Positions 24,840 to 33,054 of a DNA stretch of 64,000 nt are shown here, in pieces. This stretch comes from Tamaricihabitans halophyticus (lineage in GTDB: Bacteria; Actinomycetota; Actinomycetes; Mycobacteriales; Pseudonocardiaceae): assembly GCF_004340875.1 (NCBI RefSeq), contig NZ_SLXQ01000002.1, positions 124,001-188,000 on the forward strand. The letters run 5' to 3'. The first letter of the stretch is position 1. Each line of letters starts with the position of its first letter. The notes beneath the pieces are model-generated. The model did not search any database, was not told the origin of the DNA, and was given only the letters and a program-made list of their open reading frames with translations. The position numbers were made by a program, and so were the translations under genes.

Positions 24840-27539
24840 ATGGTCGTTGCGCGATGGTGTTCCTCGATAGCCGTGGTCGGGTTCGCGGCCGCCGCTATCG
24901 GGATGGCGCCACCGGCATCCGGAGCGCAGGAACCGGAAGGAGCCAAACCGGAAGCCGGCCAGCTCGATGTGCTGTTCGTAGGCGCGCATCCGGACGACGA
25001 AGCGGGCACGTTGTCCACGTTGGGACAGTGGAACTCCGATCACGACATTCGCTCCGGCGTTGTCACGGTGACCAGGGGCGAGGGCGGCGGCAACGCCGTG
25101 GGCACCGAGGAAGGTCCCGAGCTCGGCGAGCTTCGCGAGGCGGAGGAACGCAGCGCCGTGGGCAGGGCCGGGGTTACCGAGGTGTTGAACCTGGACAAGG
25201 CGGACTTCTACTACACGGTGAGCGCGCCGCTCACCGAGCAGGCGTGGGGCCACGAGGATTCGCTCGGCAAGCTGGTACGGCTGGTGCGGATGACCCAGCC
25301 GAAGGTCGTGATCACCATGGATCCCGCGCCAACGCCTGGCAACCATGGGCACCACCAGTACGCTGCCAGGCTGGCCACCGAGGCGTATCAGGCGGCCGCC
25401 GACCCCTCGGCGTTTCCTGGACAACTCACCGAGGAGGGCCTGTCCACTTGGTCGGTCGACCGGCTGTTCAGTACCGCGGCCAAAGGCAGCGCCGACCCGG
25501 GACCCGGCTGTGAGGAAGGCATTCGGCCGGAGGATCCCGTTGACCGGATATGGGGGATCTGGGCAGGTCGAACCGGGCCGGACGGCAAGACCTGGGCGCA
25601 GGTCGAGCAGGAGGCGAAAAGGGACTACGTGAGCCAGGGTTGGGGCGGTTTTCCGGATGCGCCAAGTGACCCGGCCGAGATCACCTGCGATCAGTTCGTC
25701 CAGCTGGACAGTCGGGTGCCGTATCGCGCCGATGCGAAGGGCAGCGAAGGAATGCTGGGTGGTGCGCTACTGGACGGCGGTAGCGGGTTGCCGCGCGGCA
25801 CCGGGTTGACCGCCGAGGCGGAGCGCGCCAAGATCACCGCCGGTACACCGACCACCGTGACCGTGGCTGCCACGGCACCGCAGCGGCAGCCACTGCGGAA
25901 CGCGCACGTCGACCTGGCCGTTGGAGAAGGCTGGCAGGTACGCGGGGACGGCCGGCTCGGGACGGTCGCGCCGGGTAAGACGGCGAGCGCCGAGTTCGTC
26001 GTGACCGCGCCGGAAGCCGCGGAGGCGCAAAGCTTCCAGCTGCCCGCCACGTTGTCGACAAAGGACGCTTCGGGCGGCACGGAGGTGCTGCTGAAGGTGG
26101 TCGCTCCGCTGGTCGCCGAGCAGGAGCCGCTGCCGCAGGTCGCCGAGTTCGATTCCTGGGCACAGCGAGTGGGGTACCCGGAACTGGCCGATCGGGTAGC
26201 CAGGGTGCTGACGTTGCCGTCCGGTGGGAGTAGGAAGATCGACGTACCGGTCCGAAACCACAGTACCGAACCGGTTTCCGGGCAGCTGCGGGTTGACCTG
26301 CCGGAAGGTTTCGATACCAGTACCCCCACGGTTGCGATCCCGGAGGTCCCCGCTGGTGAGCAAACGAGCGTCGCGTTCGAGGTCACGAACACCGATGCGG
26401 GCCTGGAAACCGGGATGCAGGGTGGCGCCTACGGCTACGAGTTGACGGTGGAGCCGGACGCCGGAAACAGTTCGAGTACTTCGGCTGGTCTGGAACTGGT
26501 GCCGCGCACCGAGATCCCGCAAGCCGCGCAGCAGCCCAATGTGGATGGTCAGGCTACCGATGGCGAGTACCCCGGACCGGAACTGGATCTTTCCGGGTAC
26601 TGGGAAGGCGAGGAATGCGCCTCGGCTCAGGATTGCTCGGCAACCGCACAGCTTTCCTGGCATTCGGATACGTTGTATGCGTTGGTCAACGTCGTCGATG
26701 ACAAACCGGGGAACCGGTTGCCCGAAGCCGATTGCAAGCGACACTGGCGAAGTGACTCGGTCGAACTGACCATCGATCCGGCTGGTGATTCGGAGAACAC
26801 TTCGAGCACGATGAAGCTCGCCGCGTTCCCCGCCACCGCGGACGGCGGGCCGTGCTACTTCCGGGACGCGGACAATCACCAAGGTGGACCAGACACCGCG
26901 CCGGGTGTCGAGATCGCCTCGGAGGTGAGCGAACCATACGAGGGGTACACCGTGGAGCTCGCGGTGCCGCTGGATGAGGTACCAGGACCGATCGATCCGG
27001 AGGCGCTTGGCCTGAACCTGCTCGTGTATGACTCGGACACGCAGGACAATGTCGGCAAGACCCGGATTGGCTGGTCCACGTGGGGCGGGGTGCAAGGTGA
27101 CCCGTACCGCTGGGGTCAGGCAAGCCTCGCGGACTATCAGCCGGCGCCGGACCAGCCGGAAACTCCGGAACCTGAGCTGCCACTGGATGCGTTGTCCTCA
27201 TTGGACTCGCCGCAGTCGATCGAACAGTCGGTGCGCACCGGGCTACCGTTGGGCGGTGTCGCGGCCGCGCCGAAGCGGGACTCCGCGTGGTTGTCCGGGG
27301 CAACCGGGGCGGATGGAGCGGTCAGCGCCGAGCTCACCGCGACTGGCGCTGGTAGCGCGCACCTGCACGTGCTGGACGCCGATGGAGCGGTGCTCGGTCG
27401 CGAAGTGCTCGATGTGGACGGACCGGGGAAGTTGACGGCACGCATACCGGTGGACGGTGGTGCACCGGCGAGGGTAGTCGCCGGTTTCCAGAACGCCTCC
27501 GGCGCCGTGGCCGCGTCCGCGGCCGAGGTGGCGGGTTAG
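24840..27539 (+). CDS. secreted PIG-L deacetylase with NEW3-like and CBM9-like domains
   Basis: An 899-residue exported enzyme. A signal peptide (cleavage near ASGA-QEP, residue 29) precedes a PIG-L/LmbE deacetylase domain with the zinc motif AHPDDE at 49-54 and a later His in NHGHHQYA. Next come a NEW3-type beta domain (about 330-430), further beta domains with VPVRNHSTEPVSG, and a CBM9/DOMON-like sugar-binding region (about 565-770, from PNVDGQATDGEYPG). AAGGAGGAAA precedes the ATG at 24840. It probably removes N-acetyl groups from an extracellular amino-sugar glycan whose fragments the ABC system imports. Confidence 0.88.
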   Translation: MVVARWCSSIAVVGFAAAAIGMAPPASGAQEPEGAKPEAGQLDVLFVGAHPDDEAGTLSTLGQWNSDHDIRSGVVTVTRGEGGGNAVGTEEGPELGELREAEERSAVGRAGVTEVLNLDKADFYYTVSAPLTEQAWGHEDSLGKLVRLVRMTQPKVVITMDPAPTPGNHGHHQYAARLATEAYQAAADPSAFPGQLTEEGLSTWSVDRLFSTAAKGSADPGPGCEEGIRPEDPVDRIWGIWAGRTGPDGKTWAQVEQEAKRDYVSQGWGGFPDAPSDPAEITCDQFVQLDSRVPYRADAKGSEGMLGGALLDGGSGLPRGTGLTAEAERAKITAGTPTTVTVAATAPQRQPLRNAHVDLAVGEGWQVRGDGRLGTVAPGKTASAEFVVTAPEAAEAQSFQLPATLSTKDASGGTEVLLKVVAPLVAEQEPLPQVAEFDSWAQRVGYPELADRVARVLTLPSGGSRKIDVPVRNHSTEPVSGQLRVDLPEGFDTSTPTVAIPEVPAGEQTSVAFEVTNTDAGLETGMQGGAYGYELTVEPDAGNSSSTSAGLELVPRTEIPQAAQQPNVDGQATDGEYPGPELDLSGYWEGEECASAQDCSATAQLSWHSDTLYALVNVVDDKPGNRLPEADCKRHWRSDSVELTIDPAGDSENTSSTMKLAAFPATADGGPCYFRDADNHQGGPDTAPGVEIASEVSEPYEGYTVELAVPLDEVPGPIDPEALGLNLLVYDSDTQDNVGKTRIGWSTWGGVQGDPYRWGQASLADYQPAPDQPETPEPELPLDALSSLDSPQSIEQSVRTGLPLGGVAAAPKRDSAWLSGATGADGAVSAELTATGAGSAHLHVLDADGAVLGREVLDVDGPGKLTARIPVDGGAPARVVAGFQNASGAVAASAAEVAG

Positions 27540-27619
27540 ATGAGGCGCGATGACGAGCGGCCGGCCCTTGCGATAGGCTGGCCGCGCCGCTCGTCGTCGC
27601 GCGTTCGAGTAGGTGAACA

Positions 27620-27696
27620 GGGCCGGTAGCTCAGCTGGTTAGAGCAGTGGACTCATAATCCATTGGCCGCGGGTTCGAGCCCCGCCCGGCCCACCA
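27620..27696 (+). tRNA. tRNA with anticodon CAT (Ile2 or elongator Met)
   Basis: Acceptor arms GGGCCGG (27620-27626) and CCGGCCC (27686-27692), anticodon loop CTCATAA and T arm GCGGG-TTCGAGC-CCCGC are all present, with discriminator A and an encoded CCA (27694-27696). The TTGG-containing variable region resembles tRNA-Ile2, in which the anticodon C is modified to lysidine, more than elongator Met. This choice cannot be settled from sequence alone. Confidence 0.95.
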
Positions 27697-28065
27697 CCAG
27701 GCAAAACGAAGGGATTCTGTCCCGCACACAGCTCGAAAGCCAAGGGATTCGAACGTCGGGACGTTGGTCTACGCCACCTCCGCGATCACGGCGAACTCCC
27801 CGACGAAGGCTGGGAAGACCACGGCAGACCCCCTAAACTGAGCTGCCGAACAACGCCGCAGTCCGTAAGAAACGTCCCGTGCGTGCTCGGGGATGAGCCG
27901 ACTGCGCGCGGGCCTCGTCGCGGGGGATACCAGGCGATCCGCGATCTTGACCTCTACATAACTTGAAGTATTAGCGTTCTACCTATGACCGCACTCCACG
28001 ATTGACCTCTCCTTGTCTGGAAGCACGAGGTTCGGCGAGTTGATCTGTCTAGGAAAAGGAGCGTT
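27697..28065. other. intergenic stretch, no gene found
   Basis: About 370 bases between the tRNA and the oxidoreductase gene. No frame has convincing protein character, and no repeat of the tRNA end is seen. The final part (28050-28060) holds the AAAAGGAG ribosome binding site of the next gene. Confidence 0.6.
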
Positions 28066-29073
28066 ATGCAAGCCGTAGTAGTGACAAGGTTTGGTGGCCC
28101 GGAAGTACTCCAGGTCCAGGAAGTCCCAGAGCCGGTGCCAGGTCCGGGACAGGTGCTGGTCCGCGTTGCCGCCGCGGACGTGATATCGCTCGACACCTAT
28201 CTGCGGGGTGGTTTCGGCAGTGAGTACTTCGGTATGCAGCCGCCGTATGTCCCAGGTGACGGCGTTTCCGGGACGGTGGTCGCGATCGGCGATCAGGTGG
28301 ATCCGGCCTGGATGGAGCGCGAGGTCGTGGCAACCACGGGCGTACAGGGTGGTTACGCTGAGTTCGCCGTGGTCTCCACGGACGAAATGATCGCCGTTCC
28401 CGAGGGGCTCACGTCAGCTGGGGCGGCGGCACTGGTGCACGACGGGCGAACCGCGCTGGCCCTTGCCGATGCCGCACGCATCACCGCGGACACAGCTGTG
28501 CTGGTCCTGGCCGCGGGAAGCGGGCTTGGTCTGCTGTTGGTGCAGCTTGCCCGTGCCGCCGGAGCCCGCGTGGTCGCGGCGGCGGGCGGCGGTGACAAAC
28601 TGCGGCGCGCGGTCGCTGCGGGTGCCGAGACCGCGATCGACTACACCCGGCTGGACTGGGTGGCCGCTGCCCGCGAGGCGATCGGCACGCACGGAGCCGC
28701 CGTCGTCTTCGACGGTGTCGGTGGCCAGATCGGCCGCGACGCCATTGACCTGGCGGCGCGCGGCGGAAGATTCCTCGCATACGGAAGTGCCGGCGGAGAC
28801 CACACGGAGATCGTGCCCGCGGAAGCTGAACGCCGCGACATCGTTGTGCTGGGCGCTGAAGTGGCGCATGTCGGCGGCACGGATGCCGCGCGTACCTTCG
28901 CCGGTCAAGCCCTCGACTTGGCGGCAGCTGGTCGGATCGCCCCGGTCGTCGAGCACACCTTCCCGTTGGAGCAGGCCGCGCAGGCGCACGCTGCCATGGA
29001 GAACCGCGCCGTCACCGGGCGTCCAGTCCTGCTCACCAAGGCGGGAACCGTCACCGCGAACAGCGCCGGTTGA
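28066..29073 (+). CDS. NADPH:quinone oxidoreductase-like medium-chain dehydrogenase
   Basis: A 335-residue zinc-independent MDR enzyme. The N-terminal GroES-like part (VVVTRFGGPEVLQVQEVPEP) and the nucleotide fold AAGSGLGLLLVQLARAAGARVVAAAGG are clear. Catalytic zinc cysteines are absent, which fits the quinone oxidoreductase/Qor subgroup that reduces quinones or enones with NADPH. AAAAGGAG lies six bases before the ATG. It appears to be monocistronic. Confidence 0.88.
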   Translation: MQAVVVTRFGGPEVLQVQEVPEPVPGPGQVLVRVAAADVISLDTYLRGGFGSEYFGMQPPYVPGDGVSGTVVAIGDQVDPAWMEREVVATTGVQGGYAEFAVVSTDEMIAVPEGLTSAGAAALVHDGRTALALADAARITADTAVLVLAAGSGLGLLLVQLARAAGARVVAAAGGGDKLRRAVAAGAETAIDYTRLDWVAAAREAIGTHGAAVVFDGVGGQIGRDAIDLAARGGRFLAYGSAGGDHTEIVPAEAERRDIVVLGAEVAHVGGTDAARTFAGQALDLAAAGRIAPVVEHTFPLEQAAQAHAAMENRAVTGRPVLLTKAGTVTANSAG

Positions 29074-29457
29074 TCTGAGTTCCCCGACCGTTCGGTGCTG
29101 GCCGTCCTGAGGAATTCCGCTTGGTTGGGCCGAGCTTGCCGCTGTGCGGCCGGCTGGGTGTGCCTTGGTGCGGAAATGCTTGACAGGCGCTGTCGCAACA
29201 AGGCCGCCCCAGTCGAAACATCAACTCGATCTGGACACCACCAGTGCTGGCTCATCGACGGGCCAAAAGGCCGCGGGAAGACGGAGACGGCTGTTCAACT
29301 GGCGAGAAGCTCGCTCTGGCGCGACCGTGGCCGAGATCGCGGCGCGGCTGTACCTCGCGGAAGTCGTCGAGGCGCTACGGGTGACCGACGAATGCGACTG
29401 ACTGTAGGTCACAGAACAGACCGGACAACTCTTCCGAGAGGTGTGTATAGTGTGCAC
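29074..29457. other. intergenic stretch with a possible LuxR helix-turn-helix remnant and the toxin-antitoxin promoter
   Basis: No complete gene is seen. On the plus strand, codons ending at 29401 read SGATVAEIAARLYLAEV, reminiscent of a LuxR recognition helix, but with no start or domain context. A -10-like TATAGT (29446-29451) lies six bases before the antitoxin ATG, suggesting a leaderless transcript. Confidence 0.4.
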
Positions 29458-29685
29458 ATGGCCAGGTTGAACGTGTATGTGCCTGATGAGTTGGCCGAAA
29501 AGGCGAGGGCTGCTGAGTTGAATATTTCCGCGCTTGCTCAGGCTGCCATCGCTGACGAGTTGCAACGCCGGGCCACGAACTCGTGGTTGGACACGCTACC
29601 TGTCCCGCGCGGCACGGTGTCGCATCGCGCGGCACTGGTGGCTCTAGACGGTGCGCGCGAGGAGCTGGCTGGTACGAATGACTGA
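29458..29685 (+). CDS. type II antitoxin, ribbon-helix-helix (CcdA/VapB-like)
   Basis: A 75-residue protein. MARLNVYVPDELAEKARAAELNISALAQAAI is a ribbon-helix-helix DNA-binding fold, and the C-terminal part is a likely toxin-binding tail. It pairs with the downstream PIN toxin, whose start overlaps its stop by eight bases. The complex presumably represses its own promoter. Confidence 0.8.
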   Translation: MARLNVYVPDELAEKARAAELNISALAQAAIADELQRRATNSWLDTLPVPRGTVSHRAALVALDGAREELAGTND

Positions 29686-30088
29686 GGCGCCGGCCGAGCT
29701 CGTGATCATCGACGCGTCGACACTTGTCGATCTACTCGCGGGCACCGATTACGCGGTGGCGGTCAAGAAACGGCTTGTCGGTACCGTCCTGCATGCGCCG
29801 GCGCACCTGGACGCCGAGGTGCTATCCGCGCTGGGTCGGCTACAGCGCGCTGGAGACCTGATTACGGCTGATGTTGACGCCGCTCTGTCAGCCCTGGTCA
29901 CGATCCCAGTCACGCGTCACCCGGTCGCCGAACTGGCGCAGGGCGCGTGGGCGCGCCGAGCGGACCTTCGGTTGGCAGATGCGCTCTATATTGAACTCGC
30001 GGCCCGTCTCGGCGCGTCGGTCCTCACTACGGACCACCGCCTTGGGCGGGCGAGCTCGCTCGCCGAGAGCATTCAGAATGAAGCCTGA
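29678..30088 (+). CDS. VapC-like PIN-domain ribonuclease toxin
   Basis: A 136-residue PIN domain with the acidic quartet expected of VapC: Asp in IIDASTLVDLL, Glu in HLDAEVLSAL, Asp in LRLADALYIELA and Asp in VLTTDHRLG. I chose the ATG at 29678, inside the antitoxin end, because upstream residues in the frame lack PIN similarity. VapC toxins cleave tRNA or rRNA and are neutralised by the cognate antitoxin. Confidence 0.85.
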   Translation: MTEAPAELVIIDASTLVDLLAGTDYAVAVKKRLVGTVLHAPAHLDAEVLSALGRLQRAGDLITADVDAALSALVTIPVTRHPVAELAQGAWARRADLRLADALYIELAARLGASVLTTDHRLGRASSLAESIQNEA

Positions 30089-30115
30089 GTCCCAGCCATA
30101 AACTTTGCTCTTGCG

Positions 30116-30143
30116 CTAAGTATTGCTCGAGGTTAATACTTAG
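30116..30143. promoter_or_regulatory. ArsR operator, perfect 9-bp inverted repeat
   Basis: CTAAGTATT (30116-30124) and AATACTTAG (30135-30143) are perfect arms around a 10-base spacer. The repeat ends four bases before the GTG start of the ArsR gene, and a third TATT element lies just inside the gene. It is a likely autoregulatory site. Confidence 0.6.
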
Positions 30144-30147
30144 CCTC

Positions 30148-30498
30148 GTGGCTCAGTATTCGACGGTGCTTGATGAGGTCTTCGTCGCGCTCGCGGATCC
30201 GACGCGGCGGGCGGTGATTCACCGGCTCGGCGGTGGTCCGGCCAGCGTTGGCGAGTTGGCGCGGGATATGCCGATGACGCTGCCGTCGTTCATGAAACAC
30301 GTGCGGCTCCTCGAATCAGCCGAGCTGATCCATACGCGGAAATCGGGCCGCGTGCGCACCTGCGAGCTGAACCGCGAACGACTGTCGCTAGTGGACGACT
30401 GGTTGGCGGAACAGCGACGGATCTGGATCGGCCGGACCGATCGACTTGAGCGCTTTCTCGCCGAGCAATCCGACAGCACACAACAAGATATGGAGTAG
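30148..30498 (+). CDS. ArsR-family regulator paired with an SRPBCC protein
   Basis: A 116-residue winged-helix protein (DEVFVALADPTRRAVIHRL, then SFMKHVRLLESAELIHTRKSGR). The metal-binding CxC motif of classical ArsR is absent. This ArsR subtype is commonly encoded with an SRPBCC/AHSA1 protein, as here, with two bases between the genes. It starts at a GTG right after a strong inverted repeat. Confidence 0.88.
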   Translation: MAQYSTVLDEVFVALADPTRRAVIHRLGGGPASVGELARDMPMTLPSFMKHVRLLESAELIHTRKSGRVRTCELNRERLSLVDDWLAEQRRIWIGRTDRLERFLAEQSDSTQQDME

Positions 30499-30500
30499 TC

Positions 30501-30965
30501 ATGAACCCCGAGCTCGACCTGGGTATCGAGCGCGTGTTTCGCGCGCCACGCAAGGATGTCTGGCAAGCGTGGACCGACCCGGACAAGCTTGCGCAATGGT
30601 GGATTCCGGCCCCTATGCGGTGTCAGGTGCAGCACCTCGAGGTGCGCCCCGGCGGCGCGTTCGTCACGCGGATGAGCGAAGACGGCGACACCTTTGTCCC
30701 GCACCTCGACGCCTGCTTCCTTGTGGCGGAGGAATTCGAGCGCATCGTGTTCACCAACGCCATCGACAGCGGCTGGCGGCCGGCGAATCCAGCGCCCGTG
30801 GCGATCACCGCCGAGTTCACCTTCCAGGACCATCCGGACGGGACCGATTACCGGATTGTCGTCCGGCACGGTGATCCCGATGCGCGTGCTCGACATGCCG
30901 AGCTCGGCTTTGCCGAAGGGTGGGGCAGCGTAGCCGATCAACTCGCCCGGATTGTCGAACGGTAG
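30501..30965 (+). CDS. SRPBCC/AHSA1-domain protein
   Basis: A 154-residue START-like hydrophobic-cavity protein. ELDLGIERVFRAPRKDVWQAWTDPDKLAQWW is the canonical AHSA1 opening. It co-occurs with ArsR regulators and probably binds a small hydrophobic ligand; the ligand is unknown. It ends 30 bases before a long terminator hairpin. Confidence 0.88.
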   Translation: MNPELDLGIERVFRAPRKDVWQAWTDPDKLAQWWIPAPMRCQVQHLEVRPGGAFVTRMSEDGDTFVPHLDACFLVAEEFERIVFTNAIDSGWRPANPAPVAITAEFTFQDHPDGTDYRIVVRHGDPDARARHAELGFAEGWGSVADQLARIVER

Positions 30966-30995
30966 CGCTGAGGCTTACCGCTCGACACTCAGCAG

Positions 30996-31031
30996 ATCAT
31001 GATCCCTGATCTACTGATCAGGGATCATGAT
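30996..31031. terminator. 16-bp perfect hairpin overlapping the stop of the convergent regulator
   Basis: ATCATGATCCCTGATC (30996-31011) and GATCAGGGATCATGAT (31016-31031) pair perfectly around TACT. The hairpin encodes the final residues and stop of the minus-strand regulator and ends transcription from the SRPBCC gene on the other strand. It is AT-richer than its surroundings. Confidence 0.75.
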
Positions 31032-31547
31032 AGTCGACAGGATTCTCCTTGTACGGTCTGATGTAGACTCGTTGGCGGCGAATCGGTCGAGAAGTTCTTG
31101 GAACTCGGCGGCGAACTCTACGAGTTCGTCATCGGATAGCCATATCGCGTTCTGTCGAAACGCGACACCATCGCGCGCCGGATCCAGTCGTGGGCGCTCC
31201 AGGTAGCGATCAAGATCGCCGGCGAGTCCGGCAACGAAGACCGTGAACATCGTGCGCAGCCGATCAGGGTCGACCGTGTCGTTGTCCGCGTCAGCGGCGC
31301 CAGTATTCAGTTCGTACCTGCGCTCGACTGTGCCACGGACTTGCCGAGCTTCCGCCACCCGCAACACGTCCGCCTTCGCCAGCGTTGAAACATGGCGATA
31401 CAGGGTCGTGGCCGGCACATCTGGCAACAGTTCGGCCAGTTCGGCCGTCGTCAACGCGCGGTTGATCAGCGTTTGCAGGATGCGCCATCGGACCGGATGG
31501 TGCAGCAGGTCAACAAGTGAGGGTGGCTGAGGCACCTGGACCACCAT
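31011..31547 (-). CDS. winged-helix (ArsR-like) transcriptional regulator
   Basis: A 178-residue regulator. LVDLLHHPVRWRILQTLINRALTTAELAELLPDVPATTLYRHV is a winged helix, followed by a helical domain (SDDELVEFAAEFQELLDRFA). I chose the ATG at 31547 because upstream residues (to 31583) do not look like protein; the start is uncertain. Its C-terminus is encoded inside a hairpin terminator. It diverges from the small plus-strand gene that follows. Confidence 0.8.
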   Translation of the reverse strand: MVVQVPQPPSLVDLLHHPVRWRILQTLINRALTTAELAELLPDVPATTLYRHVSTLAKADVLRVAEARQVRGTVERRYELNTGAADADNDTVDPDRLRTMFTVFVAGLAGDLDRYLERPRLDPARDGVAFRQNAIWLSDDELVEFAAEFQELLDRFAANESTSDRTRRILSTIMIPDQ

Positions 31548-31601
31548 TCCCAGATATGGTAATAATGTACATGTTGGAATCATGATAAGGGGTGGTGGGC
31601 T

Positions 31602-31988
31602 ATGGCTACCGTCGAAGTCGATCGGCGCGCGGTACGTGTCCTGCTGAAGCCTTGGGAGCGCCCATTCGCCGGTGGGCGGGCACGACTTGTCCTGGCTCGC
31701 GAGGTGATTACCAAGGTTCAGCGGGTCAACCGACCCACCCGAGCAGCCGCCGCGCCCGGTGGACGAGCTGGCTTGCTGGTTACCGGAGTGCTCAAGTTGG
31801 GTCGCTGGGGCATCGGTACCGGGACCAGTCGGTTCGTCAGCGTGCGCCGCTGGATGCCGGCGATACGGCTGGTAGTGGATCGCGAGACTGCCGGGGAACT
31901 GGGCTATGACGAACTGTTGATCAGTACCAAGGACGTGGATGAGCTCATCGCCGCGCTCGGCTCGGCATCGGTGCCCGAAAGCGGCTAG
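31602..31988 (+). CDS. hypothetical protein, possible PH-like domain
   Basis: A 128-residue protein with beta-strand character (GLLVTGVLKLGRWGIGTGTSRFVSV, then AIRLVVDRETAGELGYDELLI). The Gly/Thr-rich middle and the DVDELIAAL end resemble bacterial PH-like membrane-associated domains. The family is a guess. It diverges from the winged-helix gene and overlaps the next minus-strand gene by four bases, stop to stop. Confidence 0.6.
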   Translation: MATVEVDRRAVRVLLKPWERPFAGGRARLVLAREVITKVQRVNRPTRAAAAPGGRAGLLVTGVLKLGRWGIGTGTSRFVSVRRWMPAIRLVVDRETAGELGYDELLISTKDVDELIAALGSASVPESG

Positions 31989-32899
31989 TACGCATCGGCG
32001 ACGGCTTCGCGTAGGCGCTGATAGGTTGGCGCCAGTTCCCGCAGGATTCCAGCGGCACCGAGGACATCCTCCGTCGCGAGTGGATACTGCAAGGCGCCGA
32101 CCAAGCGGGCTTGCTCTCGCGTGACCGCCGCGGCCGTGGGCAAATCCGCCTGGGCCAACCAGAAAGCGGCATCGGCAAGACGGCGGGTACCGACCCTGAT
32201 CGCGAAATGAACCAGGTTCTCGCGGATCTCGTCATCGGGGCGGTGCTCGAGCCGGTCGGCGAGAGCGAGCGCGGCCTCGGCATTCGCTAGGGTTCCCGCC
32301 GGAGCGGTGCGTTCCGCTGGATTGACCCAGGACAGGGCAGTTCGGACGGCGACTGAAGGAGGAATCGAAGCACGCACTTGCACGTCGGTGCGCATCGTGT
32401 ACTGCTCACCGTAGTCCACCGTGTCCGCCTGCCAGGCGCGCAGGAAATCCGGTACCGGCAATCGCGCGTACGGGTATCCCTGTGGATCATGGATGATAAG
32501 CCAATCCGCCTCCATCGCGAGCACCACGGCGTAATGGTCAGCGCCGATCGGCCCGGTCATACTCGGCTGATACCGCAGGTGGCCCATCTCCAGTGGGCCG
32601 ACCAGCACTGGTCCGTCCACAAGCGAACTACGGAGACGGTCGAGTGCGGCAGCGGCCGTGCCACCGGATGTCGTCCGCGCGGTCCAGCCGAGCGCGGTCA
32701 ACGCGCTGTCGATTCCCAATTCCGGCGTCCAGCCGTACGGGTCAAAAAACGGCATCTTCCCGTACAGCAAATTCATTCCGAACGGGCTGCCAGTGCACAC
32801 TTCGACAAGCGAGGCATCCGGAGCCGAGTTGCCCATCAACATGACGAGCGAGTTCGCGTAACAGTACGGGCCGCTGCCCTGGTAAGGAATATCCGTCAT
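31985..32899 (-). CDS. BtrH-N/C39-like papain-fold protein
   Basis: A 304-residue protein. YQGSGPYCYANSLVMLMG places a Cys at residue 13 in the position used by C39-like papain folds and the BtrH N-terminal domain. IGADHYAVV and LIIHDPQGYPYA supply a His and Asp in the expected order. BtrH is an acyl-transfer enzyme of butirosin biosynthesis, so peptidase or acyltransferase chemistry is possible. The C-terminal half is helical. A strong inverted repeat lies 12 bases upstream of the ATG at 32899. Confidence 0.65.
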   Translation of the reverse strand: MTDIPYQGSGPYCYANSLVMLMGNSAPDASLVEVCTGSPFGMNLLYGKMPFFDPYGWTPELGIDSALTALGWTARTTSGGTAAAALDRLRSSLVDGPVLVGPLEMGHLRYQPSMTGPIGADHYAVVLAMEADWLIIHDPQGYPYARLPVPDFLRAWQADTVDYGEQYTMRTDVQVRASIPPSVAVRTALSWVNPAERTAPAGTLANAEAALALADRLEHRPDDEIRENLVHFAIRVGTRRLADAAFWLAQADLPTAAAVTREQARLVGALQYPLATEDVLGAAGILRELAPTYQRLREAVADAY

Positions 32900-32910
32900 G
32901 CGGCAACACT

Positions 32911-32933
32911 GGCATTTTTCCGACAAAAATGCC
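32911..32933. promoter_or_regulatory. inverted repeat upstream of the C39-like gene
   Basis: GGCATTTTT (32911-32919) and AAAAATGCC (32925-32933) are perfect 9-bp arms around CCGAC. The T/A tracts are unusual in this GC-rich DNA. It is either an operator over the promoter or a hairpin in the leader of the C39-like gene. Confidence 0.45.
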
Positions 32934-33054
32934 AAAAAAGCATCGCTGATTCTCGCCGGCATTTAGTTGAGATTTCAGGGTAACCCCGGAAATCTCCCTG
33001 AGTTGGCCGGGCCGGTTTGGTTGCGCCACTTGTGGTGCGGCATGCTGTGCCACC

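Noticed and set aside
25767-27095. Long minus-strand frame inside the PIG-L gene
   Set aside because: Antisense shadow with no domain similarity.
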